DNA of 64,000 nt, taken from NCBI GenBank assembly GCA_033807775.1, contig CM066327.1, forward strand, positions 90,852,295 to 90,916,294. Reading direction: 5' to 3'. Positions within the stretch are counted from its first letter, which is position 1. Each line of letters opens with the position of its first letter. Below are positions 21,487-31,878 of this stretch, piece by piece. Source of the stretch: Saussurea involucrata. Lineage: Eukaryota > Streptophyta > Magnoliopsida > Asterales > Asteraceae. The position numbers and the translations under genes are program-made. The notes beneath the pieces were generated by a model that saw only the letters and a list, made by a program, of their open reading frames with translations, ran no database searches and had not been told where the DNA came from.

Positions 21487-24400
21487 TTATCCTTCAAAGT
21501 TCAGCATTCCAAGCTCGCTGATGAGAAAGTTAAATCTTGTCTCATCAAGAGGTTTGGTAAATAAGTCAGCTAACTGATAATCAGTTGGGATAAAATGAAG
21601 TTCTATATCACCATTCATCACATGATCTCTGATAAAATGATATCTGATTTCTATATGTTTGGTCTTTAAATGTAGTACTGGATTGTTTGCTATAGCGATG
21701 GCACTTGTGCTGTCGCAATAGATTGGAATTTTGGAGAGCTGAAGATCATAGTCTAGTAGCTGATTTCTCATCCACAAGACTTGAGAACAACAGCTTCCAG
21801 CAGCTACATATTCAGCTTCAGCTGTAGAAGTGGACACTGAATTTTGCTTTTTACTTGTCCAACTTACCAGCTTTCCACCCAGGAGCTGACATCCTCCTGT
21901 TGTGCTTTTCCTATCCATTTTGCAACCTGCAAAATCACTATCTGAATAGGCGGTTAGATCGAATCCTGAATCTTTGGGATACCAAAGACCTAGATTCGCT
22001 GTACCCTTAAGATATCGAAAGATTCGCTTTACAGCATTCATATGAGATATCTTAGGTTCAGCTTGATATCGTGCACACAAGCATGTTGCAAACATAATAT
22101 CGGGTCGGCTAGCTGTTAGATACAATAGAGAGCCGATCATCCCACGGTACAGCGTGACATTGACAGGAACACCCTTAGTGTCCTTATCAAGTGTCAGCGG
22201 TGGTGCCATAGGGGTTTTCATAGCTGAACTTTCAGTTAAGTCGAATTTCTTCAGCATATCTTTAACATATTTTCCCTGATTTATGAAAGTTCCTTTCTCA
22301 GTTTGCTTAATCTGAAGACCAAGGAAATATGTTAGTTCACCCATCATGCTCATTTTATACTCATCTTTCATTCTATCAGCGAAACGAGTACAAAGCTCAG
22401 GGTTAGTAGAACCAAATATAATGTCATCAACATATATTTGAACTAAAATGATATGACCTTTCACTTTTCTAAAAAATAGAGTTTTGTCAATCTTACCTCG
22501 CTCAAATTTTTCAATATGGAGATAAGTAGAAAGAGTGTCATACCATGCACGAGGAGCTTGCTTCAAACCATAAAGTGCCTTATCCAGTTTATAAACATAA
22601 CCTGGACGCTTAGAATATGAGAATCCTGGAGGTTGTTCCACATACACTTCTTCATTCAGCTTTTCATTTAGAAATGCTGACTTAACATCCATCTGATGTA
22701 CTTTGAAGTTTTTGTGTACATCATATGCTAAGAATAGACGAATAGATTCAAGTCTTGCTACTGGAGCAAATGTTTCGTCATAATCTATACCTTCCTCTTG
22801 TCTGTATCCCTGAGCAACAAGTCGAGCTTTGTTGCGGGTTACAGTACCATGTTCGTCCAACTTATTTCGATAGACCCATTTAGTGCCTATTACTGTTTTA
22901 TCAGTTGGTCTCTGAACAAGTTTCCAAACTTTGTTTCTTTCGAATTCAGTCAGCTCTTCTTGCATGGCGCTGACCCAGTTTGGATCTTTGAGGGCATCAT
23001 CTACTTTCTTTGGTTCAGTTAGTGAAATAAAATTTACAAATAAACAAATATTACCTGCACTTCGTCGAGTCTGAATCCCAGCGTTTGGATCACCAAGAAT
23101 TTGATCAATTGGATGATTTATAGTCCATCGCTGAGCCGGAGCGTGAGACGCTGACTCAACTTGAACTGGAGGAGCTGAAGATGAAGCTTCAACGACGTCA
23201 GGAGTATCAGCCAAGAGAGGAATGGATGTAGTTGTCATTATATTCACTGATTGCTTAGAAGTAGATGAAATGTCTGAGACATTTGGTTCAGCGTTAGGTA
23301 TAGTGTTTATAGGAACAGCTGAGACCCAAGAAGTTTCAGCTTCACTGTTCTGCATATTTGGAATGATAGGACTATCATCTTCTACTGGATGAGCATTAGT
23401 GGGAATATCTTCTGAATCACCAAGATGAGAAAACATCCATTGATTCAGTTCTTCAGTATCAGCGGACGGTTTAGAGTTCGCTGAACGGGATTCGTCAAAC
23501 GTGACGTGAATAGTTTCTTCAACAGTTTGTCTTCTACGATTGAAGACTCTGAAGGCTTTGGAAACTGAGGAGTATCCAAGAAAGATTCCATCATCAGCCT
23601 TAGGATCAAACTTTCCAAGGGCATCTCTGTTGTTCAGTATAAAACACCGACATCCAAAGATGTGAAGAAAGCTGATTGAAGGCTTTCTCCCATGAAAAAG
23701 TTCATAGGCTGTCTTTTTGAATCTTTTGACTATCAGCGACCTGTTTTGCGTAAAACAAGCAGTGTTGACAGCTTCTGCCCAAAACTGAGTAGGCAGGTGA
23801 GAATCGCTGAGCATTGAACATGCAGCTTCAATAATTGTTCTATTTCTTCTTTCAGCGACTCCATTTTGTTGTGGTGTTCTCACTGAAGAAAAGTTATGAG
23901 AAATACCCTTACTCTCAAGGAAGGAATCAAGAGAACTGTTTTTGAATTCAGTCCCATGATCACTCCTTATTGAGCGAACGGTCAGATTGTTCAGGGTTTC
24001 CATCTTCCAAACAAAATTGATGAGTTCTTAGAACGGAGAAACATTACCCAAGTGAAGCGAGAGAATTCATCAACTATGACCAGCGTATATTTCTTTCCAG
24101 CGATGGATTGTTTGTTAACAGGGCCAAACAAATCCATATGGAGTAGTTGTAGAGGAGATGACACTGAAGAAACTTGCTTTGATTTAAAGCTTGCTTTGGT
24201 CTGCTTCCCTTTTTCACACGCTGAACATAACGACTCTTTGGCGTATGAATGCTGAGGTAGACCAGTGACTAACTCTTTTGAAGAAAGAGTGTTCAGTGTC
24301 TTGAAATTTAGATGAGATAGCCTCTTACGCCATAGCCAGTTGACATCAGATGAGGCCTTTGAGAAGAAACAAGAGTTCTCAGTGGTTGTTGAGTCCATGT

Positions 24401-24743
24401 TTATTACATAAACATTTTCCAAACGATAACCGCTGAGAGCTATCTTCTCCTTTTTGTCAGAGATAAAGCAGGATTCCTTAGTAAAGATTACTTTGTTATC
24501 TATGTCGCAAAGCTGACTGATGCTTAGAAGATTATGCTTCAGCCCTTCAACATATGCGACTCTTCTGAAGGAGGTTGTACCATTTGAAAGTACACCATAC
24601 CCTCGGGTATGTCCTTTTCCATTTCCACCAAAAGTCACAGAGGGACCCTTCTCTTCTTTGTATTCAGCGAGCAGGCTTTTCTTTCCAGTCATGTGTCTAG
24701 AGCATCCGCTATCAAGATACCAGATACCCTTCTTAACCTGCAA
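21487..24743 (-). pseudogene. pol: CopB Pol, frameshifted by a 16-bp deletion
   Basis: Protease (WYLDSGCSRHMTG), zinc region, integrase, reverse transcriptase (YVDDIIFGST) and RNase H are all recognisable and close to CopC. At about 24030 the integrase lacks 16 bp that CopC has at about 34425-34440. The deleted block is flanked by CTT repeats, so slippage is likely. The frame shifts after the first catalytic Asp region and ends after a few wrong codons. The remainder, from 24003 to 21487, is one long frame of 838 codons including the stop. No ATG lies at the pol start; the frame continues from gag across its TAA. Confidence 0.93.
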
Positions 24744-24755
24744 TACAAAGGAAGA

Positions 24756-25628
24756 TTAGTTTTTCTTGGGTACCCACTTAACCATGTATACACGTTTGTC
24801 AGTGGAAGTAGTTGGAATGGAAGGTTCAGCAGTCTTCGCAGCATTTGAAGATTCAGCTTTGTCTTTCTTCACTTTGGTTAATTTCTTAACCTCAGTGGTA
24901 GAATTCACCTTGACCTGATTTGCACCAGGGTTGGTCTTCTTTGCCTTGGGGGCAATCTTCACCTTAGCTATCTTTTCAGCTTTGGTGGCTGTGGGGCACT
25001 TACTAGCAATATGATCGGTAAGTCCACAGTGATAACATTTCCTATAACTAAAAGTAGTTCTAGGACCATTTGAATGCTGAGCTTTTAATTTCAAATTAGA
25101 AGTGCCAGCACCAAGTAAACTATTGGCTTTAGAAATGGGACGAACATTCAGTTCTTCAGATTTCTTACCAAGGACATCCAATCTGAGTCTAGGAGTAGAT
25201 CGCTGAATAAATCCAGATATCTGCTTCCTTGATCCAGAGGGATGAGCCACTGAAGCTTTAGAAGCATTCAGCTTTGGTACTAAGGTACCCTTCTGAGGAT
25301 TCTGGTAAATAACAATTCCTTTACCTTTGTCTTTAAGAACAGAGGTAGGTTTTGAATAAACCATTTTCTCCTTGCCTTTTGAGGAGGTAGGATTTTCCTC
25401 AGGGATTGGTGTAACGGACGAGGAGCACTGAGAAGATGAAGTATCAGCGACTGAGGATACGAACGTTCCAAATTTAAGCATTGAACGCTCAGTGGTTGGT
25501 TTTGGAGTTTCATATTTGTAACCCAAACCACGTTTATCACTCAGGGGAATATGAGACTTTATTATCTCAGTGATCTTTGTTGAAGAATTACACCATCCTT
25601 CAACAGTAGCTTTTTCAGCCTTTAATGC
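24756..25628 (-). pseudogene. gag: CopB Gag, C-terminal part
   Basis: This is the 3' part of the gag gene cut by CopC at 25629. It encodes residues from ALKAEKATVEGWC through the second CCHC knuckle (CYHCGLTDHIASKC) to a Lys-rich C-terminus ending VKWVPKKN. Its TAA sits in the branch-point-like ACTAATC followed by TTTGTATTGCAG, as in the other copies. The 5' part is at 38629-40178. Confidence 0.92.
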
Positions 25629-26591
25629 TGTTGGTCCCGAAAGGCTTAAACAAGTTTGTAGAAGGGGGGGGGGGTTGAATACAAACACACTATTTTACTT
25701 TTCTAAATTGTTTATTGATAAATCATTAACAATTTACAGCTTGTTGCGGAAACAAGATTAAGGATAAACCTAAATCTAAACAAGTTGGAACACTAAGGTT
25801 TTCTTGCACTAAGAAAGATAAGGAGATTACTAATAAAATCCTATCTTGAGAGATTTGAACTTGTCCAGAGTTAGCAAGTTACTTCAAATGAAGTGAGTTC
25901 ATCTCTTTATATACTGCATGCATTTAATGCAATCCAGTATATACTTTACACGTGTCATTAGCGGATTGGTTGCATGTCATTGACCTTTGATGACAACCTT
26001 AGTAGCCGCATGAATGAACAGTGTAGTGTCAGATTGGTTGTACGATTTCAGATTTTCGGAGGTTCTTTTCTGACATTTCGTACGGTGGCGTGCAAGGGAG
26101 GTTAAGACAAAAGTACTTTGTACGGAGGACTTCATGATCAGCTTTCGTTGATTCAGCGATTATCATTTACTATTCAGCAGATGATAAAGTTCAGCGATAG
26201 CTGAAGTCTTGTACTTGATACTTCACGTTGAGTGGACAAATCTGAGTCTTCGCTGATCCGCATCAGTTCATTAGGAGACTTGTCGCTGGTTCTTGAGCTT
26301 GATCTTCGACTTCAGCGTAGAACCTTTGTTGACGTGAATCTTGTCTTCAGGGATCATAAGTAAACAACTAACTTATCAGCGATCACCATAAGGACTGAAC
26401 AGACTCAGCGATATGGTGAACAGTGTTCGCTGAATGTTTAATCTAAAGGTGCGAGAGTTCCTATCAGCAGTACTGTAAGATCTTAGTACTTATCAGCGAT
26501 AGTGAAACTCTGATACATATTGTTTACTTACAATTTTCACTAAGTATTTAAGATAGGGTCATTATCAAATCACTGAGGGTTTGGATCAACA
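25629..26591 (-). repeat. CopC 3' LTR
   Basis: 963 bp; + strand TGTTGGTCCCG...GGATCAACA. It pairs with 37660-38628. A TATATAAAG promoter lies at about 25908-25916 on the minus strand, downstream of a GCATGCATTTAATGCA inverted motif and CACGTGT. Many CGCTGA words occur in U3. Confidence 0.95.
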
Positions 26592-26858
26592 ATCTCCCCC
26601 TATTTGATTATGACATAGCAACAGAGAAAATTGCTATTTAATGAAAACATAAGGATAAAAAGAACTCATAAAATATTTGTCCCTTTTACTGTTTTCTGGG
26701 ATCTTTTCAGTACTGATGGAGTAAAGTACATTCGCTGAAATCTTTCTTTAAATCTTTGAATCAGGTTACAATATGAATAAGAAAGATTACAAGTACAAGC
26801 GAAATAAATTACAAGTACTGAAGGATGACTGATACAATAGAGAAAATGGTGATTGTTG
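26592..26858 (-). other. CopC 3' untranslated region and polypurine tract
   Basis: The tract AATAGGGGGAGAT abuts the LTR (26592-26604). The rest is AT-rich with two ACTTGTAATTT words, and no gene is seen. Confidence 0.8.
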
Positions 26859-29800
26859 TCAGCCTTCAAAGGGTTCTTCCTTAATGAGAAGTTCATCAAG
26901 GGTTGTCTTTTCAGTTGGAATCATCCAGTCAGGAACCTTTTCTCCTTTATTCTTTAGCTTCAGAGCAGCTTCAAAAATCAAGGGTTTTAGGTGTCGTGCC
27001 TGAATGTCTTTTCTGAAGTCGCACCAGTAGATGAGATCTTTGAGCTGTTCGATTGGAGTGATTGGAAGCTCAGCGATCCGTTGAAAGCATTTACGTCCGT
27101 CGTAGTCAAGAAAGAATATTCCATAAGGATTACTGATGACTTTACCAGGGACGAAAAGTTCACATGGTGGCAAAGAGACATCAAGGGCAGATAGATCAGG
27201 ATCAGGACCAAGTACTTCAGCGCGAGAGAAACCAATTCCAGTTTCATTTCGTATGACAGGACCTGAGTTTGAATCTTGACGTTTCTTCCTTGGAGAATCC
27301 CTTTTTCTTTTCGGCTTTAGATCAGGAACAGGAGGAATATCCACACAAGAAGATATCAAATCGATCTGTCTGTTTATCAGCTTTTCGAAATGATCCTTGT
27401 ACTTAGATTTTGACGGTTGGATAGCTAACCTCATCTCCAGCCATTCAGAGAGACCATACCTTTTTACAGTGTCAGCACGAAAGGTTTCAGATGAGTCATC
27501 TTCTCTGAACAGTTTGATGTCAACAATAGGTACTCCGACGGAGGTTCTTCCAGAGATGAATACCTTGTTGATCTTCGCTGGACGATATCTGAAGTGGATT
27601 TTCTCTTTACACCAGATCAGGGTGGTCTGAGAAACTTCAGCTTTCTTTTCCACGATCTTTTGGGCTTGTTCCCAAAGCTTTCGTTGGATTTGAATGGGAA
27701 TACGCTTCAGCTTGGGGTCTTTGACAGATTCTTGAGTGAGCTTGATGGCGTATTCTCTGTCTTTATCTTCAGCTTCCTTCCTTTCAGCGATGAGGCGTTC
27801 AGCTCTGAGATGATCTTGGTATTCAGCTTTTGAAATTTTGAACTTAGGAGGAACTGAAGGTAGTTGATCGCGCCTTAGGATGATTCGCTGATCCTCGAAT
27901 CGCTTTATCATTTCTTCTCTCCTCTTTTGATCTTCTTCACTCAGCCTTTGAGCAACTGAGGAAGGTCTGTTTCTGTGCGAGAGAGGTTGTTCTTCTGGTT
28001 CATCAGTCTCAGAGATTAAATCTAAGACTGGGATTATGTCTTCAGCGTTAGCTGGAATTATTGGTGAAGTCGCAACAGATCTTTCAGCGATATCCTCAAA
28101 CAGGGGAGAGGACTAGCTGAAACGCAGCGATCTTACAAATAAGAACTGGGTAGAAGAACTTGGGTAGAAAAGATAGAAAAAAAATGTGGATGTGTATGGT
28201 GTTTGTGGAATGGATAACTGATTTTTCATAGATGATCAGGGAAGGAAAAATAAGTTTAGTGTACCTGACAAATCGGCTTTGCAAGTAGGATCGCCAGATT
28301 ATCATCTTCAGCGATGCCTTTGTCTTTGCTTTTCTCAGCGCCAGAGGCTGAGTGCTTTGTCTTTGTCTTCTCCCCTGAAGGTTCTTTTATTGAAATACCT
28401 TTAAGAGCTTTGGTTCGAGGAGCAGGTTTGACAACAAAGAAATCATCGTCATCTTCATCATCATCATCATCGTTCCTTGGAGAGGAGGATGGTTCAGCTT
28501 CAGGGATGTCGAAGTCTTCGTCTTCTTCTGCTTCAGATTCCTCAGCATCTTCATCGAGTTGCTCCCCCTCAGATATAGAGGCGAGGTTCTCGGTTCCCTC
28601 AGGGTTTTCATCTCCCTGAGGTCCAGTAATCCGATCTTCATTACCCTCTCCCCTGATAGATTCATCATGGGAAAGGTCTTCAGCGCTCTTCTCCTGTTCA
28701 GCGCTCTTCTCCCCCTCTTTCTCATGATGGGCGGGGGAGGAATGGGTAGATTCAGCATTGGTGTTGTCTCTGTCTTCTGGGCCAGAGATTTTCACACAAT
28801 CTTCAAGCTTAGCTATTCTGTCTTCTAGGCCAGAAATAGCAGGCGTGATTTTCTTCAGCTCTTGGCGATCCTCTGCGGTGAAGGAGTCCAAAACAGGTGC
28901 AGGGGCCGGAGCAGGAGCTGGATTATTTGCCTTGTTCACCAGCGTCTCGATCATTGTCTTGACGGAACCAAGGTCGGTCTTCACTGAGCCCAAGTCGGTC
29001 TTGACCACTGACATATCACCTTCGAGTGTACCAACCGATTTCTTCAGCGTTGTAACTTCGCTGGAAATGGTGGAAACTGATGATTTGAGGTTGGTGTAGT
29101 CAGTGTAGATGTCGGAGAGCACTTTGGCAAAGTCGGCGAGAGTTTTATCAAGATCTTTGATGTCATCAGAGGAGGCTTTATTTTCCACCACAGTAGTCAG
29201 CTTCGTCAGATTCTCTCCAGCGTTTGTTACAGCTGTAGAGTTATTTGATAGACCGGTGGTGAGATCCGTAAGTTTCATCTCCATAGACTTCAGAGACTGG
29301 TTGATGTCTCCCAAAAAAGGACCTGTAACATATAAGTACTTGTGAACAAAGGAAAGCTCAGAAGTTTCAGGTTTAGTTACAGTGTTTAAGGTGGGATCTG
29401 TACCTGCAGGAGCGTTGACGAACTCATCAAAGTTTCGAGTCCCTCCATAGTGTTCCATATCTCCCTCAAAAGTTCCGTGAGGAATGGAGATCTCTGCAGG
29501 TCCTTTCTTCGTCATTCGCTGAGAAGCTTCAACGGCTTCTTGAATGATGGCATCTCCAGTTTTGACTGGAGGAGTGTCCAACGAAGTAGAGGGAGGAGCG
29601 AAGGATAAGAATTGGGGTTGGGGTTCAAGTTCAGCGTTGGATTCGCTGAGAAGTACTTCATCAGTCTTTTGAGAGACTGACGAAGGTTGGGTAGATTCCA
29701 AAGTTCTAACCTCAGCGTTTAGGGACGCTGAAGTAGGTTTAGAAGGGATGGCTTGAATTGGTGTGGCAGAGCGTACCACAGAACTTTCCTTCAGCTCTTC

Positions 29801-30892
29801 AGAATGAGCTGAGGAGTCTTCAGCATGCAACTGCTGGGGTTGCTCCTTGGTTTTCTTGATCCTTTTGGAATCAAGAGGGGTAAGAGATTGTTTCCTTTTC
29901 TTAGAAGGAATGGATTTTGTGGCCGGGGTATCAGCGATGGGTATTGTCGCTGAAGGAGCCACAGAAAGCGGAGAATTAAGAAGAGTGAGAAGAGTAGAGA
30001 GACGTACCTCGTTGGCGACAGGCTTGAAGTCGAGAACTTTAGGGCCAATCTGAGAGAGTTTCAGATCACCCTCTTCAGGATAGCTGTCCTTCAGGCCATA
30101 TTGAAAGATGGCGCTGATGAATCGCGGGTAAGGAACCCATGCTGGTCGGTCAGCGGCAGAATCAACACGTTGAATGAGGTCTTCATAGATGATGGAGGCC
30201 CAGTCAATGTTGAGACCTTTCAGCAGTGCGTAACCCATGGCCTGCTGAGGTTGAGCGGCTTGATCAGAAGATCCGGATTTCGCTGTCATGCAGCTGATCA
30301 GGTGAGCGAAGATGAAGTTCATCTCGCTGGGCATTTTGGATTTCTTTATCAGCGTCAGCTTCTTCTCAGGTAGCTTGTCTCTTCCAGTCTCCCAGATGTA
30401 ACCCATCGCATCAAGGAAAACAATGATTTCTTCCCTGTCAGCGTGCTTCTTGTGGTCAGGAAATGGAATGAAAGGATTTTCTGAGGTAGCGTTAGGGAAT
30501 TTCAGAGCTTTACGGATTATTGCGGGGGTTATCTTGATGGTGCCATACTCAGTATCGCTGAGTATGCAGTCGATGGTTTTAGATGGATCTTTGGCTGAGG
30601 GTAGGTTGGTGTGTCTGGCAGAGTACCAGAATTGGGATAATAGACGCTGACTGGCAGGAGGTGTGATTGTCAGTGCTGTGTATATGGGGCTATTCTTCAA
30701 AAAAATCACAGCGTCGTCTAGATGGGATACCTGCTTCCGAGGAGGAAACTCGAGAAGCGCTGAAAGGTTGTTTGCCTTTGTCCAGTCTAGTTGATCCAGC
30801 TCAAACTTAACCTGAGGAGCTTTGGTGATTTCCAGTTCCTCAGAATCACTGGAGATGGACTCAGTGGTAACATTCAGCTTTGAAGTTGCCAT
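26859..30892 (-). CDS. CopC ORF3: spliced third gene of unknown function, 1,266 aa
   Basis: Exons (minus strand): 30892-29404, 29322-28265 and 28112-26859. Their lengths (1489, 1058, 1254) sum to 3801, giving 1,266 codons plus a stop with phases 1 and 0 matching at both joins. N-terminal region (about 1-300): LDWTKANNLSALLEFPPRKQ, FWYSARHTNLPSAKDPSKT, MPSEMNFIFAHLISCM, VPYPRFISAIFQYGLKDSYP. Next come KKRK and KRIKKTK, like a bipartite nuclear signal, and Ser/Thr/Pro linkers. Then a heptad coiled coil (VGTLEGDMSVVKTDLGSVKT), APAPAPAP, an acidic run and a Lys-rich tail. Exon 3 adds LDLISETDEPEEQ, RAERLIAERKEAEDKDREYA and NETGIGFSRAE...GIFFLDYDGRKCFQRI. No signal peptide or membrane segment is evident. 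If intron 2 is kept, an 878-residue product results. I recognise it only as a plant retroelement-associated family. Confidence 0.82.
28113..28264 (-). other. CopC ORF3 intron 2 (152 nt)
   Basis: The donor is TGTCAG|GTACACTAA and the acceptor TTTCAGCTAG|TCCTCTCC, phase 0. The intron contains an immediate stop, so retention truncates the protein after VCQVH. The interior varies between copies while both ends are conserved. Confidence 0.75.
29323..29403 (-). other. CopC ORF3 intron 1 (81 nt, exitron-like)
   Basis: The donor is CCTGCAG|GTACAG and the acceptor TATGTTACAG|GTCC, phase 1 at both ends, and open in frame. Splicing removes 27 residues between PA and GPFLGD. The CopA copy contains an in-frame TAA and is also 81 nt, which argues that removal is tolerated or normal. 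Confidence 0.7.
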
Positions 30893-30896
30893 TTCA

Positions 30897-31284
30897 CTGT
30901 ATTATCAGTTCAACCAAAGATGTTAACAAATAAGAAATATCTTAATGTGGAAAGAGAATTTCCATTAAGATTTTTCGAATTTTGTCCATTTCATTCAGAC
31001 AAAAAAGTCTTAATGAAGATTAGGGTTTTTCTTGTTTTTAAAGAAAACGAATATAACACCTATAAGCCTTGTATACCAGTTTTTAAAAAAAAATGGATAC
31101 GAAAGAAGAACAAGTTTAAGATTTTAGATTTAAAACTTGAAGAACAACCATGAAATGGTTGTGTTTATAAAACCATGAAAGAAAATGATTTTATTTTTGA
31201 GTTCTTTTGTTTGATCTTGTGTAAAACAATGATAAGATCGAAAACAAGTTATTTGCATTTGATAAAAGATAAGAACATATTGAC
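30897..31284 (-). other. CopC ORF3 5'UTR intron (388 nt)
   Basis: The donor is CTCAAG|GTCAATATG and the acceptor TGATAATACAG|TGAAATGG. It lies between the promoter and ATG 30892. T-rich, with no long frame on the coding strand. Confidence 0.6.
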
Positions 31285-31408
31285 CTTGAGTTTGATGAAG
31301 AAGATGATGAACAGTTCTTGAAGATCGAGAGCACAAAATGCAAATAGTGTTCTTTTCTTGCGGAGAAAGATTGATTCGCATAAAAGACAAATATAAACTT
31401 TGAGAGAG

Positions 31409-31565
31409 TTTATATAGGAAGAGAGTAGAGAGAGAAAAACTTGAGCGGGAAAGTTTTTCATCATGACACGGACACGTGTTTGCATTTGATTGGATAGACA
31501 ACGAAACGTGCAAACGTGTGTCAGAAAAAGAAACGTGCCTGGTGTTATCCGTTGCAATGACGTCA
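31409..31565 (-). promoter_or_regulatory. CopC ORF3 internal promoter
   Basis: On the minus strand: TGACGTCA (31565-31558), CCAAT (31493-31489), a G-box ACACGTGTCC (31479-31470) and TATATAAA (31416-31409). A first exon of about 95 nt would follow before the donor at 31284. The motifs suggest stress/bZIP-responsive transcription separate from the LTR. Confidence 0.62.
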
Positions 31566-31878
31566 CAACTGTCCTTTCACATTCTTTCGTTGTCTCTGAG
31601 GTTTTGAAAGAAAAACTCAGGGACTCTTTGGAAAATATGAAGCACTGAATAGAAATATCAGTGAGGGTTTTAAGAAATTTCAAAATATTATTCAGCGATG
31701 AAAGAATTTGAAATCTTGCATTTTCATGCGTTTTGTCAGAGAAAACATACCTTGATATCAGTTTAACCCAATTTATTCAGAGAGAAGATGATGAAATGGA
31801 TTGTACTAGTTTATTTTATCCAGAGCCTATACAAGAATGTATAAACGTATCGCTGATTAAATGTGAACCGCTGAAGAT

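Noticed and set aside
26859..30892. ORF3 as a classical retroviral env
   Set aside because: The position after pol fits, but I see no signal peptide, transmembrane helix or furin-like site, and the composition is nuclear-like.
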